DNA of 64,000 nucleotides from Yersinia artesiana. GTDB lineage: Bacteria; Pseudomonadota; Gammaproteobacteria; Enterobacterales; Enterobacteriaceae. This document shows positions 20,026 through 29,522 of this stretch, piece after piece. Position 1 is the first letter of the stretch; each line of letters begins with the position of its first letter. The position numbers were made by a program, and so were the translations under genes. The stretch spans positions 35,654 to 99,653 of the forward strand of contig NZ_CACVAD010000009.1 in assembly GCF_902726545.1 (NCBI RefSeq), written 5' to 3'. Under the pieces are notes generated by a model. That model made no database searches and was not told the origin of the DNA. It worked only from the letters and a program-made list of their open reading frames with translations.

Positions 20026-20595
20026 TTAAGGTAAAACTTTCGCGGACAAAATAGTGATCGGTTTCACCGGCACATTCTGGTATGGCCCGACGTTTTCTGT
20101 CTGAACCTGTGAGATTTTCTCGACCACATCCATGCCCTTGACCACTTTACCGAACACGGCATAGCCAAAGTCACGCTGACCATGATCGAGGAAAGCATTG
20201 TCTGCTACGTTGAGGAAAAATTGGCTGGTGGCGCTGTCTTTATCTGCGGTGCGGGCCATAGAAATGGTGCCTCGCAGGTTACGCAAGCCATTATCGGCTT
20301 CATTTTTGATCGGTGTTTTAGCCGTCTTTTGTTTGAAATCGGCAGTAAAGCCCCCGCCCTGAATCATAAAACCGGGGATAACGCGGTGGAAAATCGTGTT
20401 GTTGTAATAGCCGTTGTTGACGTAATCAACGAAATTCTGTGTTGAAACCGGTGCCTTCTGGCTATTGAGTTCCAACTCAATATTCCCAACCGAGGTTGTT
20501 AACAACACATGAGGTTCACCGGCAGCTAAAGCCGCGGGTGCGACTGCGCTTAGGGAGCAAAGTGCGATGAAGGTCACTAAAGTACGTTTGAACAT
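20026..20595 (-). CDS. ppiA: Periplasmic peptidyl-prolyl cis-trans isomerase A (cyclophilin)
   Basis: The cyclophilin core is clear: [30 protein letters not shown] with the catalytic arginine and glutamine, and [20 protein letters not shown]. The start at the ATG at 20595 gives a 189-residue precursor with a signal peptide, [20 protein letters not shown] with cleavage after ALA, matching E. coli PpiA. An upstream in-frame codon at 20625 would put ten polar residues before the signal and is rejected. The enzyme speeds proline isomerisation in exported proteins. Confidence 0.95.
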   Translation of the reverse strand: MFKRTLVTFIALCSLSAVAPAALAAGEPHVLLTTSVGNIELELNSQKAPVSTQNFVDYVNNGYYNNTIFHRVIPGFMIQGGGFTADFKQKTAKTPIKNEADNGLRNLRGTISMARTADKDSATSQFFLNVADNAFLDHGQRDFGYAVFGKVVKGMDVVEKISQVQTENVGPYQNVPVKPITILSAKVLP

Positions 20596-20947
20596 TGACG
20601 GTTCCTTTCTGTGGGATGCGAACAACGGAAAAGCGCTTTGATTCTAGAGAGCTACCCCGCGCAATGCCACCCATTTACGGTTATTTACGTAACAGAATAC
20701 GCATTTTCGCAGAAAGCCAATCACTTAGGCCGCTGAACCACGCAATAGAGATTAATTAGCCAAACTAAACCATCTACCCAATCTCAGGCAATGCCGAAAT
20801 TCTGCAACCGGGATCACGTCTTGCTTATTTTCTTACTCTTAGGCTGCCATTTTTGAGAGCAGCATCCCATTTTGTTTTTGGTTAATCGTTAGTCTTTCCT
20901 CAAATGAGAGCGCTCTCATTTATAATTTACTCACTTGGAAGCCAAAT
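20596..20947. other. Divergent ppiA / GH4 glucosidase intergenic region
   Basis: This 352-bp gap separates the divergent ppiA and GH4 genes. The only clear element is the palindromic operator at 20902-20921 close to the GH4 start. The remainder, 20596-20900, shows no open frame or repeat that I recognise. Confidence 0.5.
20902..20921 (+). promoter_or_regulatory. LacI-family operator overlapping the GH4 gene promoter
   Basis: The site is a perfect 20-bp palindrome with core TGAGAGCGCTCTCA and the central CG typical of LacI/GalR operators. It directly adjoins TATAAT at 20921-20926, a consensus -10 box 22 bases before the ATG at 20948. A repressor bound here would block RNA polymerase. The likely ligand is the LacI-type protein encoded at 22343. 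No equally good -35 box was seen, so an activator may also be needed. Confidence 0.75.
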
Positions 20948-22261
20948 ATGAAAACCTTTAAAATTGCCATTGTTGGCGGCGGCAGTAGTTATACCCCTGA
21001 GCTGGTTGATGGATTAATTCAGCGCATTGACCAACTGCCAGTCACTGAGCTGGCACTGGCTGATGTCGAGCCAGGCCGTCAAAAAGTAGAGATTATTGCC
21101 GCTCTGACCCGCAGGATGCTGGATCGCCATGGGTTGGAACAAGTGAAAGTTAGTGTTCACTTCTCACTGGATACCGCCATCGAAGGTGCCAGTTTTGTTC
21201 TGACACAATTTCGTGTTGGCCAACTCCCGGCACGGGCGGCAGATGAGCGCTTAGGTTTGAAATATAACTTACTCGGGCAGGAGACCACGGGGGTCGGCGG
21301 TTTTGCCAAAGCGCTGCGTACCATTCCGGTTATGCTAGATATTGCCGCGAAAGTTGAAAAACTGGCACCGGATGCCTGGATAATCAACTTTACCAATCCA
21401 GCCGGTATCGTCACCGAAGCGGTAACCCGCTATAGCAAAGCGAAAATTATCGGTCTGTGTAATGTCCCAATCAGCATGCACCATATGATTGCAAAGTTAC
21501 TGAATGCGCCTTATGAAGATATCCAACTGCGTTTTGCCGGGCTAAATCATATGGTATGGGTGCATGAGGTACTCCAACAGGGTAAAAATATCACTAAAGA
21601 GGTGCTGGAGATGTTGTGCAATGGCGCGTCACTGACCATGAACAACATCAAAGAAGCACCATGGCCACCGGAGTTCCTGCGAGCAATGGGCGCAATTCCT
21701 TGCCCTTATCATCGCTATTTCTACCAGACACAAGATATGTTGGCAGAGGAAATGGCCGCAGCGGCTGAACGCGGCACCCGTGCAGAGCAGGTGATGCAGG
21801 TAGAAAAAGAGTTGTTTGATCTGTACGCTGACCCACATCTGGACAGCAAACCTGAGCAACTGAGTTTCCGCGGCGGATCATTTTATTCAGAAGTAGCACT
21901 GGAACTTATTCGTGCAATTTATAATAATTTAGGCACGCAACTAGTTGTGAATACGACAAACCGTGGTGCGATTCGTGGTTTGTCTGATGGTTCGGTGGTA
22001 GAAACCAACTGTATAGTTGATGCGCAAGGTGCACACCCACTCACATTTGGACCTTTGCCAGTTTCCATGCATGGGCTAACCCAGCAAGTCAAAGCCTATG
22101 AACGTCTGACAATTGAAGCAGCAGTGCACGGCGATCGCCGTAGTGCTTTGTTGGCATTAGTGACCAACCCACTGATTGGCAACGCCAGCATTGCTCAGCC
22201 ACTATTGGACGATGTTCTACAGGTCAATAAACTTTACTTGCCGCAGTTCGCAGATTTGTAA
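20948..22261 (+). CDS. GH4 family 6-phospho-beta-glucosidase
   Basis: This 437-residue enzyme belongs to glycoside hydrolase family 4, which uses NAD+ and a divalent metal to cleave phosphorylated disaccharides by an oxidation-elimination route. It shows the NAD-binding start IAIVGGGSSYTPELVDGLI, then TNPAGIVTEA, the metal-site cysteine in GLCNVPI and histidine in LNHMVWVH, as in CelF/ChbF and LicH. Beta rather than alpha specificity is inferred from overall likeness. The substrate would be a PTS-imported beta-glucoside, yet no PTS gene is adjacent. It is followed by its probable regulator. Confidence 0.88.
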   Translation: MKTFKIAIVGGGSSYTPELVDGLIQRIDQLPVTELALADVEPGRQKVEIIAALTRRMLDRHGLEQVKVSVHFSLDTAIEGASFVLTQFRVGQLPARAADERLGLKYNLLGQETTGVGGFAKALRTIPVMLDIAAKVEKLAPDAWIINFTNPAGIVTEAVTRYSKAKIIGLCNVPISMHHMIAKLLNAPYEDIQLRFAGLNHMVWVHEVLQQGKNITKEVLEMLCNGASLTMNNIKEAPWPPEFLRAMGAIPCPYHRYFYQTQDMLAEEMAAAAERGTRAEQVMQVEKELFDLYADPHLDSKPEQLSFRGGSFYSEVALELIRAIYNNLGTQLVVNTTNRGAIRGLSDGSVVETNCIVDAQGAHPLTFGPLPVSMHGLTQQVKAYERLTIEAAVHGDRRSALLALVTNPLIGNASIAQPLLDDVLQVNKLYLPQFADL

Positions 22262-22273
22262 CATTCATTCATT

Positions 22274-22329
22274 TTATACTCTACGTCATTGAAGTTGCAG
22301 CGCCCCCTGCAACTTCAAGTATGAAGGGG
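22274..22329. repeat. Short ERIC-derived hairpin between the GH4 and LacI genes
   Basis: GAAGTTGCAG (22291-22300) and CTGCAACTTC (22307-22316) form a perfect 10-bp stem with a six-base loop, flanked by TATACTCTACGTCAT and AAGTATGAAGGGG, which look like the two outer ends of an ERIC without its centre. It may be an internally deleted copy. The hairpin could lower read-through from the glucosidase gene into the regulator gene. Confidence 0.55.
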
Positions 22330-22342
22330 ATTGGAGTCAGCA

Positions 22343-23323
22343 ATGGTCACACTGGAAGACGTCGCGGTATTAGCCGGGGTTTCCCGCGCTACGGTATCCC
22401 GCGTGGTCAACGGTGATACTAATGTTAAAGCGCAAACGCGTGAAAAAGTCGAACAAGCGGTCGCAGTTTTGGGCTACACCCCGAACCCTGCCGCACGGGC
22501 ACTGGCCTCCAGCCAAAGTAATACGCTGGGGTTAGTGACCACATCGTATCGTGGTGGCTTTTTTGGGGCGTTGATGGATTTCGTCCAAACTGAAGCCGAA
22601 TCTCAGGGTAAACAGCTATTAGTCACTCAGGGGCGGGATAACGCAGATAAGGAATGGCAAGCTATTCAGCGCCTGTATAACTTACGTTGCGATGGATTAA
22701 TCCTGCATGTGCGCTTTCTCAGTGATGAAAGGCTGCATCAGTTAGCGGCAGCAGGTCGTTCATTTGTCTTATTGGATAGACTGGTTCCCGGCCTGGAAGC
22801 CCGCTGTGTCACCTTTGATCACCGTCGCGCCAGCCAAATGGCAACACAGGTACTTATTGATGCCGGCCATCGCCACATTGCTTGTATCAGTGGTTCCGCG
22901 CAACGCCATTCCAGTGAATTGCGGCGTCAGGGCTTTATTGATGCGATGCAATTGGCCGGTTTAGAGCCGGTGGCTTGTGTGGAAGGGGTTTATGACCTGG
23001 AAAGCGGTTATCAACGTGCAGATGAGATCCTCAAACGACCACAGCACCCCACCGCCATATATTGTTGTAACGAAGAAATGGCTATTGGTGCCCTGCTCGC
23101 TATCAATAAGCATCATTTGCAAGTCCCGCAGGATATTTCATTACTTTGCTATGACAGTGGCGAACGTGCCCCGTTTGTCAGCCCAGCCTTAACCAGCTTG
23201 CATTTCCCCATTGTAGAAATGGCGCGATATGCCACTCAACTGCTTATTAACCCATTGATTCCCAGTGCCAGTTTCCCACCTGCGATTATTATGCGCGAGT
23301 CAGTTATGCCGCCTAAAAAATAG
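22343..23323 (+). CDS. LacI family transcriptional regulator
   Basis: The 326-residue protein has an N-terminal LacI helix-turn-helix (VTLEDVAVLAGVSRATVSRV) and hinge (NPAARALASSQSNTLGLV), then a periplasmic-binding-protein-like effector domain. The start is the ATG at 22343: GGAG at 22333-22336 is a well-placed ribosome site, whereas the in-frame TTG at 22331 overlaps it. The effector is probably a phosphorylated or free beta-glucoside. It most likely represses the GH4 gene through the operator at 20902. It resembles AscG/GalR-type proteins but I cannot name it. Confidence 0.9.
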   Translation: MVTLEDVAVLAGVSRATVSRVVNGDTNVKAQTREKVEQAVAVLGYTPNPAARALASSQSNTLGLVTTSYRGGFFGALMDFVQTEAESQGKQLLVTQGRDNADKEWQAIQRLYNLRCDGLILHVRFLSDERLHQLAAAGRSFVLLDRLVPGLEARCVTFDHRRASQMATQVLIDAGHRHIACISGSAQRHSSELRRQGFIDAMQLAGLEPVACVEGVYDLESGYQRADEILKRPQHPTAIYCCNEEMAIGALLAINKHHLQVPQDISLLCYDSGERAPFVSPALTSLHFPIVEMARYATQLLINPLIPSASFPPAIIMRESVMPPKK

Positions 23324-23636
23324 CATTTATGTAAACTCTGCGTTGATTAACATGTATCTGCCTGCCACTCTTTCCTGGTGTGAAAACAGACTCAAAAATA
23401 TCCTCATCTCCTGTCATATTCAGAATATTTATCAATGACTCGCTGCTACAAATTGTGACACCTCACTGTTTTTCGCAATCGCGCCCCACTCATTGCATTA
23501 AAAATTGAATGTAAATCACAAAAACGCACTATGCCTGTGCTAGGATCCGCCGCCTCAGTGCTGAAATGGTTTGAGCGCTTTTTATACATGCTCTTACTAT
23601 TATTGACTTAACATTATGCTGACACAGGCCCCATCT
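23324..23636. other. Intergenic region upstream of tsgA
   Basis: The 313 bp between the LacI-type gene and tsgA contain no recognised repeat or open frame. A promoter is expected near TTTTATACATGC (about 23579-23590), but I cannot define it. Confidence 0.4.
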
Positions 23637-24821
23637 ATGAATAACAGCAATCGCCTTCGACTCACTTGGATCAGTTACTTTTCATACGCGCTGACCGGTG
23701 CATTAGTTATTGTCACCGGGATGGTGATGGGAAATATCGCAGAGTATTTCAATCTGCCTATTGCCAGTATGAGTAACACATTCACTTTCCTTAATGCCGG
23801 TATCTTGATCTCTATCTTCCTGAATGCCTGGTTGATGGAAATCATTCCATTAAAACGTCAGTTAGTGTTTGGTTTCATTCTGATGTTAATCGCTATTGCC
23901 GGATTAATGGTTGGTCATAACTTGATGGTGTTCTCCATCAGCATGTTTATTCTCGGCGTCGTCAGCGGGATAACCATGTCGATAGGTACTTTCCTGATCA
24001 CCCACATGTATGAAGGACGTCAGCGCGGGTCACGCCTGCTGTTCACCGACTCATTCTTCAGCATGGCGGGGATGATTTTCCCGGTCGCCGCAGCGATGCT
24101 GCTGGCCCGCCATATTGAATGGTACTGGGTCTATGCCTGCATCGGCTTGTTGTATGTCGGTATTTTCGTGCTGACACTGTGCTCTGAATTCCCGGTTCTG
24201 GGCCATAAAGCCACCGATCAAAGCAAACCTGTGGTGAAAGAGAAATGGGGTGTCGGCGTGCTGTTCCTGGCAATTGCCGCACTGTGTTATATCCTGGGCC
24301 AACTCGGATTCATTCAGTGGGTGCCGGAATACGCCACCAAAACCTTCAACATGGATATCAGTCAGGCTGGTCAATTGGTCAGTAACTTCTGGATTTCCTA
24401 TATGATTGGGATGTGGGTATTCAGCTTTATCCTGCGCTTCTTTGACCTGCAACGCATCGTCACCGTGTTAGCGGCGCTGGCAACATTGGCGATGTACATG
24501 TTTGTCAGCACCGATAATCCAGAACACCTGAGCTACTACATTCTGGCGTTGGGCTTTGTCTCTAGTGCCATTTACACCACATTGATTACATTGGGTTCGC
24601 TGCAAACCAAAGTGTCTTCACCAAAACTGGTGAACTTCATTCTGACCTGCGGCACTGTCGGCACCATGTTGACCTTCGTGGTCACTGGCCCGATTGTGGC
24701 GAACAGTGGTGTTCATGCCGCGCTGGCAACCGCCAACGGCTTGTACCTGACTGTGTTTGTGATGTGTCTGATTCTGGGCTTCTTCACCAAGCACCGCAGC
24801 CACGGCCACGTGACTCATTGA
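23637..24821 (+). CDS. tsgA: MFS transporter TsgA
   Basis: This 394-residue inner-membrane protein has about twelve hydrophobic segments and closely follows E. coli TsgA ([40 protein letters not shown]). It is a major facilitator; the natural substrate is not established. The ATG at 23637 is chosen because it aligns with the E. coli start; an in-frame ATG at 23616 would add seven residues without a ribosome site. A strong hairpin follows the stop. Confidence 0.93.
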   Translation: MNNSNRLRLTWISYFSYALTGALVIVTGMVMGNIAEYFNLPIASMSNTFTFLNAGILISIFLNAWLMEIIPLKRQLVFGFILMLIAIAGLMVGHNLMVFSISMFILGVVSGITMSIGTFLITHMYEGRQRGSRLLFTDSFFSMAGMIFPVAAAMLLARHIEWYWVYACIGLLYVGIFVLTLCSEFPVLGHKATDQSKPVVKEKWGVGVLFLAIAALCYILGQLGFIQWVPEYATKTFNMDISQAGQLVSNFWISYMIGMWVFSFILRFFDLQRIVTVLAALATLAMYMFVSTDNPEHLSYYILALGFVSSAIYTTLITLGSLQTKVSSPKLVNFILTCGTVGTMLTFVVTGPIVANSGVHAALATANGLYLTVFVMCLILGFFTKHRSHGHVTH

Positions 24822-24833
24822 TTTAGCTGTTTG

Positions 24834-24865
24834 ATTGCCCTGCCACCACGTCGGTGCAGGGCAAT
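24834..24865. terminator. Bidirectional terminator between tsgA and codA
   Basis: ATTGCCCTGC (24834-24843) and GCAGGGCAAT (24856-24865) form an exact 10-bp stem between the convergent stops of tsgA and codA. A and T stretches lie on both sides, so it can serve both genes. Confidence 0.65.
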
Positions 24866-24870
24866 TCCAT

Positions 24871-26166
24871 TTATTTAAAATCTACCCGCTCTTTCTGACC
24901 GAGATAAATCCAGCTCTCTGCTGGTTGCGTCTTCGCTATCACCACGCCGTGGCGAATGGAATAATGCACCGGCACTTGCCGCCGCACCGCATCAAAACCG
25001 TTTTCTGCTGGCAGAATAATCAGGTTGGCACTGTTACCCGGCTGCACACCATAATCTGATAAATTCAGGGTTCTGGCACTGTGGGTGGTTATCAAATTCA
25101 ATCCATCATTGATTTGGCTGTATCCCATCAACTGGCAGATATGTAACCCCATATGCAATACCTGCAACATATTGGCGGTGCCTAGCGGATACCACGGGTC
25201 GAACACATCATCATGACCAAAACAGACATTAATTTGTGCCGCCAGCATCTCTTTCACCCGCGTAATGCCCCGCCGCTTAGGATAAGTGTCAAAGCGCCCT
25301 TGCAGATGAATATTCACCAGCGGATTGGCAACAAAGTTAATACCGGACATTTTCAGCAAGCGGAATAACCGAGAGGCATAAGCACCATTATAAGAGTGCA
25401 TCGCCGTGGTATGGCTGGCGGTAACCCGCGCGCCCATGTTCTCCCGGTGCGCCAATGCCGCCACTGTTTCGACAAAGCGCGACTGCTCATCATCAATCTC
25501 ATCACAATGAACATCCACCAGCCGCTGATATTTTTGCGCTAATGCAAAGGCAATATGTAGCGATTCAACGCCATATTCGCGGGTAAATTCAAAATGAGGA
25601 ATAGCGCCAACCACATCAGCACCCAGTCGCAGCGCCTCTTCCAAAAGTGCGGCACCATCAGGATAGGAAAGAATGCCTTCTTGCGGGAAGGCCACAATCT
25701 GCATATCCACCCACGGGCTGACCTCCTCTTTGACTTCCAACATGGCACTTAAAACCGTCAGGCTGGGGTCCGAAACATCAACATGAGTGCGAACATGCTG
25801 GATGCCGTTGGCTATTTGCCATTTCAGGGTTTGCCAGGCGCGCTGCTTAACATCGTCTCGGGTCAGTAAGGCCTTACGCTCAGCCCAGCGCTCAATGCCC
25901 TCAAACAAGGTGCCGGATTGATTCCAACTTGGCTGCCCGGCAGTTTGCGTGGTATCCAGATGAATATGCGGCTCAACAAACGGCGGCAATGCCAGCCCAC
26001 CTTGGGCATCCAATACCCCCTCACCGGTTACTGGCTGCTCCGGCTGCGGCACAATCGCGGTGATTTTGCCCTCGGCAATAGCTATCTGCCACAGCCCCGT
26101 TTGTCCGCTAAGGCGGACATTATTAATTGTGCCTAATAAATGATTCGTTAAAGATTGGCCCGCCAT
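24871..26166 (-). CDS. codA: Cytosine deaminase CodA
   Basis: CodA hydrolyses cytosine to uracil and ammonia. The amidohydrolase metal ligands are visible: [12 protein letters not shown], the [12 protein letters not shown] histidine-glutamate region, the histidine in [13 protein letters not shown], and the aspartate of [15 protein letters not shown]. The ATG at 26166 ([10 protein letters not shown]) has GGAG six bases upstream and gives 431 residues; the ATG at 26178 would add four residues and would be partly the ribosome site. No codB permease gene is next to it, unlike E. coli, and it sits between tsgA and nirB. Confidence 0.95.
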   Translation of the reverse strand: MAGQSLTNHLLGTINNVRLSGQTGLWQIAIAEGKITAIVPQPEQPVTGEGVLDAQGGLALPPFVEPHIHLDTTQTAGQPSWNQSGTLFEGIERWAERKALLTRDDVKQRAWQTLKWQIANGIQHVRTHVDVSDPSLTVLSAMLEVKEEVSPWVDMQIVAFPQEGILSYPDGAALLEEALRLGADVVGAIPHFEFTREYGVESLHIAFALAQKYQRLVDVHCDEIDDEQSRFVETVAALAHRENMGARVTASHTTAMHSYNGAYASRLFRLLKMSGINFVANPLVNIHLQGRFDTYPKRRGITRVKEMLAAQINVCFGHDDVFDPWYPLGTANMLQVLHMGLHICQLMGYSQINDGLNLITTHSARTLNLSDYGVQPGNSANLIILPAENGFDAVRRQVPVHYSIRHGVVIAKTQPAESWIYLGQKERVDFK

Positions 26167-26347
26167 AGATGACTCCATTATTGCTTTCGTTATTACGCTT
26201 TAGCTTACCCGACCCACAGCCACTCGCTCGATTTTCTTTTAATAAAACACCGTTTCAATTTAAAGAATAAAAAAAGCAAAACTGAAACCATTCAGCTAAA
26301 GATGAGTAAAATCCGCAACTTATAAAAAACGTTAAAAATCAGCCATC

Positions 26348-26363
26348 TACCACCTTAGAGGTA
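26348..26363 (+). promoter_or_regulatory. NarL/NarP 7-2-7 site of the nir promoter
   Basis: TACCACC-TT-AGAGGTA is an inverted pair of heptamers; the right one read in reverse is TACCTCT, matching the TACYYMT consensus. The centre is about 69.5 bases upstream of the predicted start near 26425, the position known for the E. coli nirB promoter. Confidence 0.8.
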
Positions 26364-26376
26364 TATGAATGGCAAA

Positions 26377-26390
26377 TTGATTTACATCAA
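26377..26390 (+). promoter_or_regulatory. FNR box of the nir promoter
   Basis: TTGATTTACATCAA is a perfect FNR site (TTGAT-N4-ATCAA). A -10-like TAAGGT at 26412-26417 implies a start near 26425, which places the FNR box at -41.5, the class II activation position. Together with the NarL/NarP site this predicts anaerobic, nitrate/nitrite-dependent expression. Confidence 0.9.
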
Positions 26391-26447
26391 TAAGTGCGCT
26401 GTACGGAAGATTAAGGTGAGGGTAGAAAATTAAAAATTGAGGCAAAA

Positions 26448-28994
26448 ATGAGCAAAGTCAAACTTGCCATCATCGGCAACGGTATGGTCGGCCACCGCTT
26501 TATTGAAGACTTATTAGATAAAGCAGATAAAGACCAATTTGAGATAACCGTCTTTTGCGAAGAACCACGCATCGCTTATGACCGGGTTCATCTTTCTTCT
26601 TACTTCTCCCACCACACTGCGGAAGAACTGTCGTTAGTTCGCGAAGGTTTTTATGAAAAGCACGGTGTCAAAGTGCTGGTTGGCGAACGCGCCATTACCA
26701 TTAACCGCAAAGAAAAAGTCATCCACTCCAACAGCGGTCGTACCCTATATTACGACAAGCTGATTATGGCGACCGGCTCCTATCCGTGGATCCCGCCGAT
26801 TAAAGGTAGCGAAGGGCAAGACTGCTTTGTTTACCGCACCATTGAAGATTTAAATGCCATCGAAGCATGTACCCGTCGCAGTAAACGCGGGGCAGTCATT
26901 GGTGGCGGATTGTTAGGGTTGGAAGCCGCAGGCGCACTGAAAAGCCTCGGCGTGGAAACCCATGTCATTGAGTTTGCTCCGGTATTAATGGCAGAACAGC
27001 TTGACCCTATGGGCGGTGACCAACTGCGCCAGAAGATTGAGCGCATGGGCGTCAGAGTTCACACCGGCAAAAATACGCAAGAAATCGTCCATACTGGGCA
27101 AAACAGCCGCAAAACCATGCTGTTTGCCGATGGCACCCAGTTGGAAGTCGATTTTATCGTCTTCTCCACCGGCATCCGCCCACAAGACAAACTGGCTCAC
27201 CAATGCGGTTTAGCCACAGCGCGCCGTGGTGGTATTGCTATCAATGATTATTGCCAAACTTCCGACCCGGATGTGTACGCCATTGGCGAGTGTGCATCAT
27301 GGCAAGAGCGGACTTTCGGGCTGGTCGCACCGGGTTACAAAATGGCTCAGGTGACCGCTGACCATCTACTGGGGCGCGAAAATGCCTTCCAGGGCGCGGA
27401 CATGAGCGCCAAGCTCAAGCTCCTCGGTGTCGATGTCGGCGGGATTGGTGATGCCCATGGCCGCACTGAAGGCGCACGCAGCTATGTTTATCTCGATGAA
27501 AGTAAAGAGATTTACAAGCGTCTGGTGGTCAGCGCCGACAACAAAAAACTGCTCGGGGCGGTGCTGGTGGGTGATACCAGCGATTACGGCAATCTGCTGC
27601 AATTGGCACTGAATAATATTGAGCTACCGGAAAACCCCGACAGCCTGATTTTGCCAGCCCATGCGGGCAGTAAACCAGCGATGGGGGTTGATTCTCTGCC
27701 GGATACCGCACAAATCTGCTCTTGTTTTGATGTCACCAAAGGCGACATTATTCAAGCCATCGGCCAAGGTTGCCATACCGTAGCAGCACTTAAATCGGCG
27801 ACGAAAGCCGGCACCGGTTGCGGCGGCTGTATTCCCCTGGTAACCCAAGTGTTGAATGCCGAGCTAAGCAAGCAAGGCATTGAAGTTAATCACCATTTGT
27901 GTGAGCACTTCGCCTATTCACGTCAAGAGCTATATCACCTGATCCGGGTCGAAGGAATTAAAAGCTTTGACGCCTTGCTGGAAAAATATGGCAAAGGTTA
28001 TGGCTGTGAAGTGTGTAAACCGACGGTGGGTTCACTGCTGGCATCCTGCTGGAATGAATATATATTGGAGCCGCAACACACCCCGTTGCAGGATACCAAC
28101 GACAATTTCCTCGGCAATATCCAAAAAGACGGCACTTACTCGGTTATCCCGCGCTCACCGGGTGGGGAAATCACGCCTGATGGTCTGCTGGCCATTGGCC
28201 GCATTGCCAAACAATATAATCTCTACACCAAACTGACCGGCTCACAGCGTGTCGGGATGTTTGGCGCACAAAAAGACGATCTCCCGGCTATCTGGGCGCA
28301 GTTGATTGAAGCGGGTTTTGAAACCGGGCACGCCTATGCCAAAGCACTGCGTATGGCAAAAACCTGTGTCGGTAGCACCTGGTGCCGCTTTGGGGTTGGC
28401 GATAGCGTCGGCTTCGGTGTCGCACTGGAACACCGCTACAAGGGCATCCGTACCCCACACAAAATGAAATTTGGTGTTTCCGGCTGTACCCGCGAGTGTT
28501 CAGAAGCACAGGGTAAAGATGTCGGGATTATCGCCACCGAAAACGGCTGGAACCTGTATGTCTGCGGTAACGGCGGGATGAAACCACGTCATGCGGACTT
28601 ACTGGCAGCGGATCTGGATGAAGAAACCCTGATGCGCTATCTCGACCGCTTTATGATGTTCTACATCCGCACCGCCGATAAATTGCAACGCACCTCGGTG
28701 TGGCTGGAAAGTCTGGAAGGTGGCATTAACTATCTACGCGCCGTCATTCTCGATGACAAACTGGGCATTAACGACCAGCTAGAAGCGGATATTGCCCGCC
28801 TGCGCGATAAAGTCACCTGCGAATGGAAAGTCACCGTCGAAAACCCAGCGGCGCAAGTCCGTTTCGCCCACTTTATCAACAGCCCGCTACGTGACCCGAA
28901 TGTACAAGTAGTGCCTGAACGTGAACAACATCGCCCGGCCCGTCCGGATGAACGCATCCCTGTTCGGGTGCTGGAACTGGAGGATAACTTATGA
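26448..28994 (+). CDS. nirB: NADH-dependent nitrite reductase large subunit NirB
   Basis: The 848-residue cytoplasmic enzyme reduces nitrite to ammonium with NADH. The order is an FAD domain (AIIGNGMVGHRF), an NAD domain (GAVIGGGLLGLEAAGAL), a BFD-type Fe-S domain (CSCFDVTKGD with CGGC), and nitrite/sulfite reductase half-domains. The sirohaem/4Fe-4S cysteines are CVGSTWC near 639 and CTREC near 680. The length equals E. coli NirB (847). It overlaps nirD by four bases. The FNR and NarL/NarP sites upstream are described separately. Confidence 0.98.
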   Translation: MSKVKLAIIGNGMVGHRFIEDLLDKADKDQFEITVFCEEPRIAYDRVHLSSYFSHHTAEELSLVREGFYEKHGVKVLVGERAITINRKEKVIHSNSGRTLYYDKLIMATGSYPWIPPIKGSEGQDCFVYRTIEDLNAIEACTRRSKRGAVIGGGLLGLEAAGALKSLGVETHVIEFAPVLMAEQLDPMGGDQLRQKIERMGVRVHTGKNTQEIVHTGQNSRKTMLFADGTQLEVDFIVFSTGIRPQDKLAHQCGLATARRGGIAINDYCQTSDPDVYAIGECASWQERTFGLVAPGYKMAQVTADHLLGRENAFQGADMSAKLKLLGVDVGGIGDAHGRTEGARSYVYLDESKEIYKRLVVSADNKKLLGAVLVGDTSDYGNLLQLALNNIELPENPDSLILPAHAGSKPAMGVDSLPDTAQICSCFDVTKGDIIQAIGQGCHTVAALKSATKAGTGCGGCIPLVTQVLNAELSKQGIEVNHHLCEHFAYSRQELYHLIRVEGIKSFDALLEKYGKGYGCEVCKPTVGSLLASCWNEYILEPQHTPLQDTNDNFLGNIQKDGTYSVIPRSPGGEITPDGLLAIGRIAKQYNLYTKLTGSQRVGMFGAQKDDLPAIWAQLIEAGFETGHAYAKALRMAKTCVGSTWCRFGVGDSVGFGVALEHRYKGIRTPHKMKFGVSGCTRECSEAQGKDVGIIATENGWNLYVCGNGGMKPRHADLLAADLDEETLMRYLDRFMMFYIRTADKLQRTSVWLESLEGGINYLRAVILDDKLGINDQLEADIARLRDKVTCEWKVTVENPAAQVRFAHFINSPLRDPNVQVVPEREQHRPARPDERIPVRVLELEDNL

Positions 28995-29317
28995 GCCAGT
29001 GGATTCCACTTTGCCCATTAACCGATATTTTGCCCGGTAGCGGCGTATGTGGCCTGATTGGTGAGCATCAAGTCGCGGTATTCCGGCCTTATGCGGATGA
29101 ACAGGTGTTTGCCATTAGCAACATCGACCCCTTCGCTCAGGCCAGCGTGCTCTCACGCGGATTAATTGCAGAACATCAAGGTGAGTTGTGGGTGGCCAGC
29201 CCACTGAAAAAACAACATTTTCGCCTACATGATGGCTTCTGTCTGGAAGATGAAACGCGCTCGGTTGCCCATTTTGATGCGCGGGTTCGCGACGGCATAG
29301 TGCAAGTCAAAGCGTGA
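28991..29317 (+). CDS. nirD: Nitrite reductase small subunit NirD
   Basis: The 108-residue protein is the Rieske-like small subunit of NirBD (MSQWIPLCPLTDILPGSGVC). As in E. coli NirD, the Rieske fold lacks the usual CxH pairs, so no 2Fe-2S cluster is expected. Its ATG overlaps the nirB stop, indicating coupled translation and a fixed ratio. An ERIC element separates it from nirC. Confidence 0.95.
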   Translation: MSQWIPLCPLTDILPGSGVCGLIGEHQVAVFRPYADEQVFAISNIDPFAQASVLSRGLIAEHQGELWVASPLKKQHFRLHDGFCLEDETRSVAHFDARVRDGIVQVKA

Positions 29318-29370
29318 TAGATAACTGTGGGATCCGGTCAATCTGGATCCTTAACAAAAATAACATCAAT

Positions 29371-29510
29371 CATCCCCAAAGATATTGGCGTTGCAGCAAG
29401 GCAGCCAACGAGCTAATCCCGATGAGCTTATTTATTTTGAGATCAACGGCAGTCAGTGATTCGGGTTGGTGAGTGCAGCGAACACCGCTGCAGCGTCAAG
29501 AGCAAGGGGA
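29371..29510. repeat. ERIC-like element inside the nir operon
   Basis: The core AATCCCGATGAGCTTATTTA and AGTCAGTGATTCGGGTTGGT, with arms GCAGCAAGGCAGCCAACGAG and GAGTGCAGCGAACACCGCTG, is a diverged ERIC of the same subtype as the tandem copies at 63705. It fills most of the nirD-nirC gap and ends 12 bases before the nirC ATG, so the nirC ribosome site lies at its edge. As RNA it would form a long hairpin within the operon transcript. Confidence 0.8.
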
Positions 29511-29522
29511 CTGGGATAGAGT

